NCBI GenBank assembly: GCA_050942875.1
Contig: JBMNOD010000005.1
Coordinates: 1-64,000, forward strand
Direction of reading: 5' to 3'
Source: JAAZAI01 sp050942875
GTDB lineage: Bacteria; Verrucomicrobiota; Kiritimatiellia; RFP12; UBA3636
Length of the DNA: 64,000 nucleotides
The notes below the pieces were generated by a model that saw only the letters and a program-made list of their open reading frames with translations, did not search any database and was not told the DNA's origin. How positions within the stretch are numbered: position 1 is the first letter of the stretch; every line of letters starts with the position of its first letter. A program made the translations under genes and the position numbers. Positions 37,138-45,284 of this stretch are shown here, piece by piece.

Positions 37138-38592
37138 CTAGACGATGTAGGTCGAGGCCGAGGTGTCGCCGCCGCGGCCCGTCCAGTTGGTGTGGAAGAA
37201 TTCGCCGCGCGGCTTGTCGGTGCGTTCGTAGGTGTGCGCGCCGAAGTAGTCGCGCTGGGCCTGGAGCAGGTTCGCCGGCAGGCGGGCGCAGCGGTAGCCG
37301 TCGTAGTAGCTCAGGGCGGCGGAAATCGCCGGGACGGGGATGCCGGCCTGGACGGCGTGGCTCACGACGCGGCGCCAGCCGGTCTGGGCGCGCTTGACCT
37401 TGTCGGCGAAGAACGGGTCGAGCAGGAGGTTCGTCAGGTCGGGATTCGCGTCGAAGGCCTGCTTGATCTTGCCGAGGAAGGCGGAGCGGATGATGCAGCC
37501 TTCGCGCCACATCAGGGCGATGCCGCCGTAGTTGAGGTGCCAGCCGTAGGTCTTCGCCGCCGCGCGCATGAGCTGGTAGCCTTGCGCGTAGCTGACGAGC
37601 TTCGAGGCGTAGAGCGCCTGTTCGAGGTCGTCGATGAATTGTTTTTTGTCGCCCGCGAAGGCGGCGCCCCCGGGGCCGTCGAGCACGGCGGAGGCGGCGA
37701 CGCGCTCGTCCTTGATGGCGGAGAGGCAGCGCGCGAACACGGCCTCGGCGATGAGCGTGAGCGGCATGCCCTCGTCGAGCGCCGTCGAGGCCGTCCATTT
37801 GCCGGTGCCTTTCTGTCCGGCGGCGTCGAGGATGACGTCCACGACGGCTTCGCCGGTCTCGCTCTTGTAGCCGAGGATGTCGCGGGTGATTTCGATGAGG
37901 TAGCTGTCGAGGTCGCCGGTGTTCCACTTGCCGAAGATGCCGCTCATTTCGTCGTTGGAGAGTCCCAGGCTGTCCTTCATGATGTGGTACACTTCGCAGA
38001 TGAGCTGCATGTCGCCGTATTCGATGCCGTTGTGGACCATCTTGACGAAGTGTCCGGCGCCGCCTTCGCCGACCCACTCGCAGCAGGGCGAGCCGTCGGC
38101 GGTGTGCGCCGCGATCTTCTGGAAGATCGGCTTCACCTCGGGCCAGGCGGCGGGCGAGCCGCCCGGCATGATGGAGGGGCCGAGGAGCGCGCCTTCCTCG
38201 CCGCCCGAGACGCCGGTGCCGACGTAGAGGAATCCTTTGCCTTCCACGTATTTGCAGCGGCGGATCGTGTCCGGGAAATGGCTGTTGCCGCCGTCGATGA
38301 CGATGTCGCCGGGTTCGAGGTGGGGGAGGATCTGCTCGATGAAGTCGTCGACCGGCTGGCCGGCCTTGACGAGCATCATCACCTTTCGCGGGCGCTTGAG
38401 GCTGGCGCAAAGCTCCTGGACGCTGTGGCAGCCGATGAACTTCCCGCCGGCGCCGCGGCCGGCGATGAAGGCGTCCACCTTCTCGACGGTGCGGTTGTAC
38501 ACGGCCACCGTGAAGCCCTTGCCTTCCATGTTGAGGACGAGGTTTTCGCCCATGACGGCCAATCCGATCAAGCCAATGTCTGCTTTCTTCAT
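37138..38592 (-). CDS. gnd: 6-phosphogluconate dehydrogenase, decarboxylating
   Basis: 484 residues, the long Gnd form. N-terminal NADP-binding IGLIGLAVMGENLVLNMEGK (6-25), VYNRT, then the substrate and catalytic region GVSGGEEGALLGPSIMPGG, VKMVHNGIEYGDMQLICEVY and GQKGTGKWTA. It oxidises 6-phosphogluconate to ribulose-5-phosphate with CO2 release in the pentose phosphate pathway. It precedes the LarA-like gene by 10 bp and lies 137 bp after the sugar kinase. A four-unit CTAG heptamer array lies just upstream of its ATG (38609-38633). Confidence 0.95.
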   Translation of the reverse strand: MKKADIGLIGLAVMGENLVLNMEGKGFTVAVYNRTVEKVDAFIAGRGAGGKFIGCHSVQELCASLKRPRKVMMLVKAGQPVDDFIEQILPHLEPGDIVIDGGNSHFPDTIRRCKYVEGKGFLYVGTGVSGGEEGALLGPSIMPGGSPAAWPEVKPIFQKIAAHTADGSPCCEWVGEGGAGHFVKMVHNGIEYGDMQLICEVYHIMKDSLGLSNDEMSGIFGKWNTGDLDSYLIEITRDILGYKSETGEAVVDVILDAAGQKGTGKWTASTALDEGMPLTLIAEAVFARCLSAIKDERVAASAVLDGPGGAAFAGDKKQFIDDLEQALYASKLVSYAQGYQLMRAAAKTYGWHLNYGGIALMWREGCIIRSAFLGKIKQAFDANPDLTNLLLDPFFADKVKRAQTGWRRVVSHAVQAGIPVPAISAALSYYDGYRCARLPANLLQAQRDYFGAHTYERTDKPRGEFFHTNWTGRGGDTSASTYIV

Positions 38593-38608
38593 GTTTTCCT
38601 TTGAGTCG

Positions 38609-38727
38609 CTAGTCGCTAGGGGCTAGGGGCTAGTGAGATGATGAGTGTGGGAGTGATTGAAAATTTTAGGTCGACAAAGTTCACGACAAAGATCGCGACA
38701 AAGCTGCCCTGTGGGTCTAGCCGCTAG
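38609..38727. repeat. CTAG heptamers and 12-bp-spaced cgacaaag words between two minus-strand genes
   Basis: CTAG at 38609, 38616, 38623 and 38630 (period 7); cgacaaag at 38672, 38684 and 38696 (period 12); linker gctgccctgtggg (38703-38715); CTAG at 38717 and 38724, just before the kinase stop at 38730. Same order of modules as at 8902-8973. Confidence 0.85.
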
Positions 38728-38729
38728 TT

Positions 38730-39812
38730 TTACCGCTGGATGCGCGCGGAGGCGCCTTTGGCGACGGCCTTGACCTGGTCGAGGGTGGCCATGGTGGTGT
38801 CGCCGGGGTACGTGGTGAGCAGGGCGCCGTGCGCCCAGCCGAGGCGGACCGCCTCGTCCGGCGTCGCGCCGGTCAGCAGGCCGTGGAAGAGGCCGGCGGC
38901 GAAGCCGTCGCCGCCGCCGACGCGGTCGTACACGTCGAGCTCGCAGACGGGGGCCTGCGCCACCTCGCCGTTGATCCAGGCCACGGCGCTCCAACTGTGG
39001 CGGTTGGTGGAATGCACCTCGCGCAACGTCGTGGCGACGACCTTGACGTTGGGATGGATCTTCGTGACCTTGCCGATCATGCTGATGAAGGCGGAGGGGT
39101 CGAGGGACGACTTGGCCTCCACCTCGGGGCCGGGGATGCCGAGGCTCGTCTGCAGATCCTCTTCGTTGCCGACGAGCACGTCGACGTAGGGGAGGATCGT
39201 CTTCAGCGTCTTGACCGCCTGGGCGTTGCCGCCGAGGATGTTCCAGAGCTTGACGCGGTAGTTGAGGTCGAACGAGACGATGGCGCCGGATGCCTTGGCT
39301 GCCTTCATGCCGGCGGCGATGACCGCCGGGGTCGATTCGGACAGCGCCGCGAAGATGCCGCCGCTGTGGAACCAGCGCACGCCCTCGGCGAAGATGGCGT
39401 CCCAGTCGAAGTCGTCCGCCTTGAGCTGCGCGGCGGCTTCGTTGCAGCGGTTGTAGAACACGACCGGGGCGCGGACGCCGCAGCCGCGGTCGCTGTAGAC
39501 GGTGGCCATGTTGGGGCCGTGGACGCCGTCGTGCTTGAAGTGCTTGTAGTAGGGCTTCACGCCCATGGCGCGCACGCGCTCGGCGATGAGGTCGCCGAGC
39601 GGGTAGTCCACCATCGCGGTGGCGATGCCGGTCTTGTGGCCGAAGCAGTCCGCCAGGTTGGCGGCGACATTGAACTCCCCGCCGCTGACATGGATGTCGC
39701 AGTGGCTGGCCTTGCGGAACGGAACCACGCCTGGATCGAGCCGATGGACCAAAGCCCCGAGGGAGAGAAAATCAAGTGCGCCTTGCTTTTTAATCGTCAT
39801 GCCGTAATTCAT
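38730..39812 (-). CDS. kdgK: PfkB-family sugar kinase, probable 2-dehydro-3-deoxygluconokinase
   Basis: 360 residues. Ribokinase fold: FRKASHCDIHVSGGEFNVAA near the N-terminus (substrate lid), IVSFDLNYRVKLW in the middle and the catalytic YDRVGGGDGFAAGLFHGLL. The end AHGALLTTYPGDTTMATLDQ is typical of KDG kinases of the Entner-Doudoroff/uronate route. It would make KDPG from KDG. Neighbours gnd and the LarA-like gene fit sugar-acid catabolism; no KDPG aldolase lies next to it. Start at 39812; MTIKKQG (39800) is an alternative. Substrate assignment is moderate. Confidence 0.75.
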   Translation of the reverse strand: MNYGMTIKKQGALDFLSLGALVHRLDPGVVPFRKASHCDIHVSGGEFNVAANLADCFGHKTGIATAMVDYPLGDLIAERVRAMGVKPYYKHFKHDGVHGPNMATVYSDRGCGVRAPVVFYNRCNEAAAQLKADDFDWDAIFAEGVRWFHSGGIFAALSESTPAVIAAGMKAAKASGAIVSFDLNYRVKLWNILGGNAQAVKTLKTILPYVDVLVGNEEDLQTSLGIPGPEVEAKSSLDPSAFISMIGKVTKIHPNVKVVATTLREVHSTNRHSWSAVAWINGEVAQAPVCELDVYDRVGGGDGFAAGLFHGLLTGATPDEAVRLGWAHGALLTTYPGDTTMATLDQVKAVAKGASARIQR

Positions 39813-40032
39813 CGTGTGCCTGTGTCTTTCTTGCTTTGTCCTGTTTTCGCGCCAATTCAGCGCTTCAGACGTCCTCCGAGACGCCCGCCGATAGCAGGAC
39901 TTCGACAGTCTCCGAGAATACCAAAACGGCCTTTGCTCGTCAACTGTTGGCAATCGGCCAGCGACAAAGCGACAAAGTTGTCTGCAGTTTACTAGGGAGT
40001 GTTTGGGTTTTGGGGAGAGCCCTTTCTGAATC
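39813..40032. other. Intergenic region between divergent genes
   Basis: No gene. Holds tandem cgacaaag at 39962 and 39970 and a tttgggttttgggg stretch (40007 on) also seen before the 56-bp element at 3338. Nothing else stands out. Confidence 0.5.
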
Positions 40033-40062
40033 TTGCCCCATGAGTGACCAATCGGCTATACT
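40033..40062 (+). promoter_or_regulatory. Candidate promoter of the esterase gene
   Basis: TTGCCC (40033-40038), 18-bp spacer, TATACT (40057-40062). Predicted leader about 64 nt. Confidence 0.45.
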
Positions 40063-40132
40063 TTGAACTGACATTTTAAGGGGGGCCATTGTGACTGCAC
40101 GTAAGTGAGATCAACATGCTGGAGAAATAAAC

Positions 40133-41209
40133 ATGAAAATGACAAAGAAAACCGCAGGGATTATTCTGATTGGCATCAGCGCATTCGCGCTCGCGTTGGT
40201 GGTGAAGGCGGATGTCCCGATGCCCTCGAAGGAAAAGTTCAAGATCGTCGTGCTGGCCGGACAAAGCAATATGGCGGGACGCGGGACTCGCGACGCCGAG
40301 AGCGCCAAGCCGCATCCGCGCGTGTTGATGATGAACCGGGCGGGCGAGTGGGTGCCGTGCGTCGATCCCATTCATTTCGATATTGCCAATTCCGGCGTCG
40401 GCCCCGGCAAGACGTTTGCCGAGGCGCTTGCTGAGAGCGATCCGACGATCACAGTCGGCGTTGTTCCTTGCGCGGTTGGCGGCTCGCCGATTTCGGTGTG
40501 GGAGCCGGGCAAGTCGTTCTACAAGGGCAAGACCGACTGGCATCCCTACGACGACTGCCTTGAGCGAACGAAGAAGGCGATGGAGCAGGGCACGTTGGCG
40601 GCGATCCTTTGGCATCAGGGCGAGTCGGATTGCAGTCGTAAAGGAGGCTATCTCTATCAAGTGCGCTTTCCACTGCTCGTTTTGCGTCTGCGCAAGGAAT
40701 TCGATGCCGAGGGCGTCCCGCTTATTGTTGGCGGCCTTGCCCAAAAGAAAGTGTCGGGATTTTTTGGCAAAATCATTTCCAACTGCCAGACCCTGACGTG
40801 CGAGTATCTTTACGGTCCAGGTCGGTTTGTCCCCGCGAGGGCTGACTACTCTCTGCAACCGGATGGCATCCACTTTTCGACCAAGTCGCAGCGAGATTTC
40901 GGCAAACGATACTTTGAGGCCTTTGTCAACGTGAAAAAGGCGATGGCGGAGGATCCGCAATACTGGAAGAAGCTCACGCCGCCCGCCACGCTGGCGCCCA
41001 AGGGGTCTGTCCCCTATTTTGTGCTTGCAGTCGGCTGCCGCATCTGCTATTCTGCCCTCAAACGCCTGAAAAAGCGTCCAATTCGAACGAAAGAGGTGCA
41101 TCATGAGAATGCCAAGAGTTCTTGCACAAGGAGAGGGAATTTACCACGTCATCAGCCGAATCTCCGGCCAGCGATTTCTGCTCGATGCCGAGGAGAAGCC
41201 TCGGCTTGA
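40133..41209 (+). CDS. SASA-family carbohydrate esterase with an altered C-terminus
   Basis: 358 residues. Signal peptide or anchor about 1-26 (IILIGISAFALALVVKA). SGNH-type sialate O-acetylesterase (SASA/CE6-like) motifs: VVLAGQSNMAGRG with the nucleophile Ser, PCAVGGSPI, ILWHQGESDCS, and DGIHFS with the catalytic Asp/His. It removes acetyl groups from glycans. The family ends near residue 285 (FGKRYFEAFVNV); the remaining about 70 residues cross the palindrome at 41002 and read into the RAYT gene by 107 bp, so the tail (KGSVPYFV onward) is derived from the inserted element. Confidence 0.82.
   Translation: MKMTKKTAGIILIGISAFALALVVKADVPMPSKEKFKIVVLAGQSNMAGRGTRDAESAKPHPRVLMMNRAGEWVPCVDPIHFDIANSGVGPGKTFAEALAESDPTITVGVVPCAVGGSPISVWEPGKSFYKGKTDWHPYDDCLERTKKAMEQGTLAAILWHQGESDCSRKGGYLYQVRFPLLVLRLRKEFDAEGVPLIVGGLAQKKVSGFFGKIISNCQTLTCEYLYGPGRFVPARADYSLQPDGIHFSTKSQRDFGKRYFEAFVNVKKAMAEDPQYWKKLTPPATLAPKGSVPYFVLAVGCRICYSALKRLKKRPIRTKEVHHENAKSSCTRRGNLPRHQPNLRPAISARCRGEASA
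41002..41017. repeat. 16-bp palindromic direct repeat, left copy
   Basis: GGGGTCTGTCCCCTAT, with arms GGGG/CCCC. The identical 16 bases in the same orientation are at 42436-42451, on the other side of the RAYT gene. A partial copy (ggggtctgtc) is at 57979. Confidence 0.85.
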
Positions 41210-42146
41210 GTGGCTGATGAACGCCGCCGCTGGGTTTTCCGGCGTCGACATCCTTGCTTACGCCTTCATGGACAACCACTTCCACATTCTTGTGAAGGTG
41301 CCATTACCACAGCTTGTCGCCGACCAAGAGCTCTTTCGGCGCATGCGCCTGCTCTACGGCAAGAAGAAGACGGACCGCATCTTGGCCGAATGGGATCTGT
41401 GGGAGAAGAAAGACATGGCGGGCAGGGTTGTCGATGCCAAGGCAGCGTTGCGGCGTCGCATGTACGATCTCTCACAGTTCTGCAAAACGTTCAAGGAAAC
41501 GTTTTCGATGATGTACAACGACCGCCACGATCACAGCGGCACGATCTGGGGGTCGCGCTTCAAGAGCATCCTCCTCTCGCCCGACTACAGCACGATCATG
41601 ACCGTCGCCGCCTACATCAACCTCAACCCCGTCCGTGCCGATGTGGTCGGGGATCCCGGCGAGTACCCGTGGTCGGGCTATGGCGCTGCAAGGCAAGGCA
41701 AAGGTTTTGCTCGCAAAGGCATGTGCAATCTCGTCGGCACGGCGCTTGGGCTTGGAAAAGACGTGCCGTTTGAGGTTGCGCTTGCTGCCTGCGATGCTGC
41801 ATTGGAAGGGTATGTCGATGCTCCTGAATCGGTCGGCGACATCACGGCGAATGCTGCCAAGCGCGACCCCGACAACGAGTCGGAATTCGATGCCGCCAAG
41901 GTCGATGCGGCCATCAAGGAAGGCAAGTCGGTGTCGCTTTTCGAGGCGATACGTTGTAAAGTGCGCTACTTTAGCCATGGCGTTGCAGTCGGCCCGGCTT
42001 CGTTTGTGATTGAGATCGTCAGGCGCCTTGCGGCGGGGAAGGACACCAAGCGCAAGTGCGCCGGGTGTGACGATTTGGAGCTCTACACGGCGCGACCTTT
42101 GCGTGGCGGCGACGAGCTGAGCGTGCCTAAAAGCCACATTGCTTAG
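41103..42146 (+). CDS. REP-associated tyrosine transposase (RAYT, Y1_Tnp)
   Basis: 347 residues. Y1 transposase domain (about 5-190): start GEGIYHVISRISGQRFL, the HUH motif in YAFMDNHFHILVKV (metal-binding His pair), and YINLNPVRADVVGDPGEYPW typical of RAYTs. The C-terminal part (RCKVRYFSHGVAVGPASFV) is the usual extra domain. RAYTs nick and move REP palindromes as single strands; they lack IS ends. It begins inside the 3' end of the esterase frame and lies between two identical 16-bp palindromic direct repeats. The widespread REP-like sequences in the window make an active or formerly active RAYT plausible. Confidence 0.85.
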   Translation: MRMPRVLAQGEGIYHVISRISGQRFLLDAEEKPRLEWLMNAAAGFSGVDILAYAFMDNHFHILVKVPLPQLVADQELFRRMRLLYGKKKTDRILAEWDLWEKKDMAGRVVDAKAALRRRMYDLSQFCKTFKETFSMMYNDRHDHSGTIWGSRFKSILLSPDYSTIMTVAAYINLNPVRADVVGDPGEYPWSGYGAARQGKGFARKGMCNLVGTALGLGKDVPFEVALAACDAALEGYVDAPESVGDITANAAKRDPDNESEFDAAKVDAAIKEGKSVSLFEAIRCKVRYFSHGVAVGPASFVIEIVRRLAAGKDTKRKCAGCDDLELYTARPLRGGDELSVPKSHIA

Positions 42147-42435
42147 CCTAAACGTCGCTCCTCCTAGTCGACATCCTGAAAAATCAAGCAGTTAATGCTT
42201 TGAAACAGACCACAGAAGTGAGCTTCATCTTCTGCTGGGAAAATTTGCGTCTAAAGTCTGTTAAAAAGCCTTGATTTCACCAAAACGTCTCGAAATTCCG
42301 TCTCCAACAGCTCAACGCTCACGTTATTCAGCGCAAGGTAATGGAATCTCCGCTTCATGGAACTGAATTTCGACATGCATAGCCAAGACAATAGTAGCGA
42401 ATGGCGTTTACGGAGCATTTTTTTGAAATGCCTTT
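42147..42435. other. AT-richer intergenic region downstream of the RAYT gene
   Basis: Lower GC than the surroundings. A minus-strand frame across it ends in a stretch like SVELLETEFRDVLVKSRLF, but has no ribosome site or domain signal. It may be the non-coding part of the transposed unit. Confidence 0.4.
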
Positions 42436-42537
42436 GGGGTCTGTCCCCTATACAACCCTGTACCAATCATATACAACCCTGTACCAATACCCCGCCAGCC
42501 AGTAGCCAGCGCGTGCGCTGGCTACTGGCTGGCGGGG
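42436..42537. repeat. Right 16-bp repeat, 21-bp tandem pair and 23-bp perfect palindrome
   Basis: GGGGTCTGTCCCCTAT (42436-42451); atacaaccctgtaccaat twice (42450-42467 and 42471-42488, period 21); then ccccgccagccagtagccag... (42490-42512) exactly complemented at 42515-42537 around a GT centre, a 23-bp-arm hairpin. These sit between the RAYT unit and the promoter at 42566. Confidence 0.85.
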
Positions 42538-42565
42538 AGGGGATAAGCCTGGGTTTCACAAGCGG

Positions 42566-42594
42566 TTGACAGGGGCGGCTCATTGGAATATAGT
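42566..42594 (+). promoter_or_regulatory. Strong sigma-70-type promoter of the glycosidase/surface-protein unit
   Basis: TTGACA (42566-42571), 17-bp spacer, TATAGT (42589-42594); predicted start near 42601 and a 77-nt leader before the ATG at 42678. Confidence 0.75.
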
Positions 42595-42677
42595 AGAGTT
42601 CATGCCGTTTTCCGGGTCATATTGCAACGCCCCGCGAGTCGCGTGGGGTTAAATGGAGAGTCGTAGACTATTAGACT

Positions 42678-45233
42678 ATGAATATGAATAAATTTGCGAT
42701 CAGTCTTTCCCACCTCACGTGTGGCGCCGTCATGGCCGTCGCCTTCGGAGCCGCCCATGTTGGCGCCGCGGCTGGCCCGGCCGCGCCGTTGCCCAGCCCG
42801 ACGATCCCCGACGTCATGGGCGTGCAGCTCAAGAACGGGCCCGATTGGACGCGCAAGCGTCTTGAGGAAGCGCAGGCGATGGGCTTTCGAATCGTTCGCA
42901 AGGGCATGTACTGGGGATCGGTCGAGAAGACACGGGGCGTCTATGATTTCTCCGACTACGACGAGCAGATGGCTTGCGCGAAGCAGCTCGATCTCACGGT
43001 CGTCGTGACGCTCTTTGGCGGCAATGCGCTTTTTGAAAAGAAGGAAGGCGTCAGGGGGGTGGTCACCGAGGAGGGGCGTCAGGGCTTCGCCCGGTTCGCC
43101 GCCGCCGCCGCCGCGCGCTACAAGGGGCAGAAGGTTCTTTTCGAGATCTGGAACGAGCCGAACGTCCGCACGTTCTGGGGTTCCCATGGCACGCACAACA
43201 CGAAGCCGTTTGCCGATGAATATTCGGCGCTGGTGAACGTGGTCGTCCCCGCCATGCTCGAGGCCGATCCGGATTGCTTCGTTCTTGCGGGATCCGTTTC
43301 CAACTACTGGGAGCCGAGCTACCAGTGGACGGAGTTCTGCTTCCAGAACGGCGTCCTCAAGTCGGGCATTCGCGGCTGGTCGGTCCATCCCTACGGCGTG
43401 CGCACGCCGGAGGAGCATGCGATCGGCCATGCGCGCACGCGCGAGCTGCTTGTGAAACACGGCGCGCCCGATCTGCCCATCGTGAACACGGAGCGCGGCT
43501 ATTCGGTGGCGAAGACCGAGACGGGCGAAGGCTGGTCGGGCGGCGAGGCGGGCAGGACGCTCGGCCACCAGGCGTCGCAGTTCGTCCGCCAGCTTCTCGT
43601 CGATCAGCTCTGCGGCGTCCGCTTTTCGGTCTGGTACGAGTGGGGCGGCAACGAGAACTTCGGGTTCTGGAATCCGGACGGCTCCCCGCGCCCCGTGGTG
43701 GCGTCGATCCGGCAGCTCATTGAAGAACTGGGCGGCTATCGCGTCGTCAGGCGTCTCGAGTCGGATTCGAAGCTCGACTACCTCCTGCTCTGCGAGAATG
43801 CGAACGGGGCTCGCAAGCTTGCCGCCTGGACGGCGCCGCCTCCGGGCGGCTCGCCGGACGAGGCCTGGGAGCACGAGGCGGCCCTTGACCTGGGCGCCGG
43901 CGTGAAGCCGCTCGCCCTCAAGCTGGGCGCCCACCCGGCGTACATCGCCTTGCCGCCCGGCGCGAAGCCCGGCAAGAGCGTGACGACGACGCCACGCCCC
44001 GTTCCCGAGGCCGTTGCGGTCGCGACGCCGGCAGGAGGCGTCGACCTCAAGGTGTTCGAGGAAGGGCGGTCGTGGACGTTCACCAAGAACACGGGGGACG
44101 GCTCGTTCACGCTCGGGCGCGATGCGGACGGCACGCCCATCGGCATCCTGTCGTATGACTTCACGAAATCGAAGAGCAAGACGACCCCCTACGTGATCGC
44201 CTCGACGACGCTCGACGCCGTCGGCCCCTGCGATGCGCTGACGTTCTTTGCGCGCGCGCCTCTTGCGCAGCAGCTCACGTTCCGCGTCGTTGACAGCACG
44301 GGGCAGACGTTGCAGTTCAAGACGCGCGTGAAGGGGACGGGCGGATGGGAGCCGATCCGCTTCCCGCTCGACCGGAGACTGGAGCGTTGGGATGGCGCGA
44401 ACGACGGTTATGCGCACTTCCCGCTGAAGGCGCTGCTGTTCAGCGTGCCGAAGCCGGGCGGCACGCTCGTCGGCAAGGTGGAATACGCCGGCTTTTCGGC
44501 GGTCGGCTCCGGCGCCTCGGCGCGTCCGGCACCGGCGCAAGCGCCTGCCGTGGCCGCGCCTGGGTCTGCAGATCCTGCCGCGGCCGCGCCTGCGGCGGGC
44601 GGCGGCATGACCGTCAAGCTCTACGATGCCAAGACGGGCGAGCTGGCGATGACGGGCGTGGTCGAAGGCGCCTCCGCGCCTGCGGCTCCGTCTTCCGCCT
44701 CCGCGTCGGCATCGGCGCCGGCGCTTGCGCCGGCGGCGGTCCCGGTCGAGACGCTGCCGCCGGGCGGCATGGCGCTGAAGCTCTTTGACGGCGACGTGGC
44801 CTGGAACTTCGTGAAGAACACGGGCGAGGGCTCCTTCACGCTGACGAAGGATCCCGAAGGGCGCGGCGTCGGCGTGATGGCCTACGACTTCTCGAAGTCG
44901 AAGGCGAGGAGCACGCCCTACGTGCTGGCGTCGGCGCCGGTCTCCATTCCGGGCGGGACGCAGATCACGATGCAGGTGCGCACGGCGATTCCGCAGCGGC
45001 TGACCTTCCGCGTCGTGGATTCCACGGGGCAGACCTTGCAGTACAAGACGAAGACGGTCGGGCAGGGGGCTTGGGAGACGGTTCGCTTCCCGCTTGACCG
45101 GAAGCTGGAGCGTTGGGACGGCGCGAACGACGGCTTCGTGCATTTCCCGATCAAGAGCGTCGTCTTCAGCGTGCCGCAGCCCGCCGGGGTTTCCCGGGGC
45201 GCCGTCGAATACGCAGAGGCCGTGGCAAGGTAA
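42678..45233 (+). CDS. Secreted TIM-barrel glycoside hydrolase with two C-terminal beta modules
   Basis: 851 residues. N-terminal signal region about 1-31 (MAVAFGAAHVGAAAGPAA). Residues 40-370 resemble clan GH-A barrels (GH39/GH5-like): RKGMYWGSVEKTRGVYDFSD, VLFEIWNEPNVRTFW with the general-acid Glu, GWSVHPYG, and IVNTERGYSV with a candidate nucleophile Glu. Two homologous modules of about 150 residues follow (about 460-630 and 700-850), each with DGSFTL/EGSFTL, LTFRVVDSTGQTLQ, RFPLDR and LERWDGANDG, joined by an Ala/Pro linker; they look like carbohydrate-binding or beta-sandwich domains. Substrate unknown. Confidence 0.72.
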   Translation: MNMNKFAISLSHLTCGAVMAVAFGAAHVGAAAGPAAPLPSPTIPDVMGVQLKNGPDWTRKRLEEAQAMGFRIVRKGMYWGSVEKTRGVYDFSDYDEQMACAKQLDLTVVVTLFGGNALFEKKEGVRGVVTEEGRQGFARFAAAAAARYKGQKVLFEIWNEPNVRTFWGSHGTHNTKPFADEYSALVNVVVPAMLEADPDCFVLAGSVSNYWEPSYQWTEFCFQNGVLKSGIRGWSVHPYGVRTPEEHAIGHARTRELLVKHGAPDLPIVNTERGYSVAKTETGEGWSGGEAGRTLGHQASQFVRQLLVDQLCGVRFSVWYEWGGNENFGFWNPDGSPRPVVASIRQLIEELGGYRVVRRLESDSKLDYLLLCENANGARKLAAWTAPPPGGSPDEAWEHEAALDLGAGVKPLALKLGAHPAYIALPPGAKPGKSVTTTPRPVPEAVAVATPAGGVDLKVFEEGRSWTFTKNTGDGSFTLGRDADGTPIGILSYDFTKSKSKTTPYVIASTTLDAVGPCDALTFFARAPLAQQLTFRVVDSTGQTLQFKTRVKGTGGWEPIRFPLDRRLERWDGANDGYAHFPLKALLFSVPKPGGTLVGKVEYAGFSAVGSGASARPAPAQAPAVAAPGSADPAAAAPAAGGGMTVKLYDAKTGELAMTGVVEGASAPAAPSSASASASAPALAPAAVPVETLPPGGMALKLFDGDVAWNFVKNTGEGSFTLTKDPEGRGVGVMAYDFSKSKARSTPYVLASAPVSIPGGTQITMQVRTAIPQRLTFRVVDSTGQTLQYKTKTVGQGAWETVRFPLDRKLERWDGANDGFVHFPIKSVVFSVPQPAGVSRGAVEYAEAVAR

Positions 45234-45284
45234 GGTGTGGAATTTGAACCGGCGAGCAACCGCGCGCCAGAAAGGAATGCGATC

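Noticed and set aside
42251..42466. 71-codon minus-strand frame downstream of the RAYT gene
   Set aside because: No ribosome site, no recognised motif, and part of it reads through the 16-bp palindrome.
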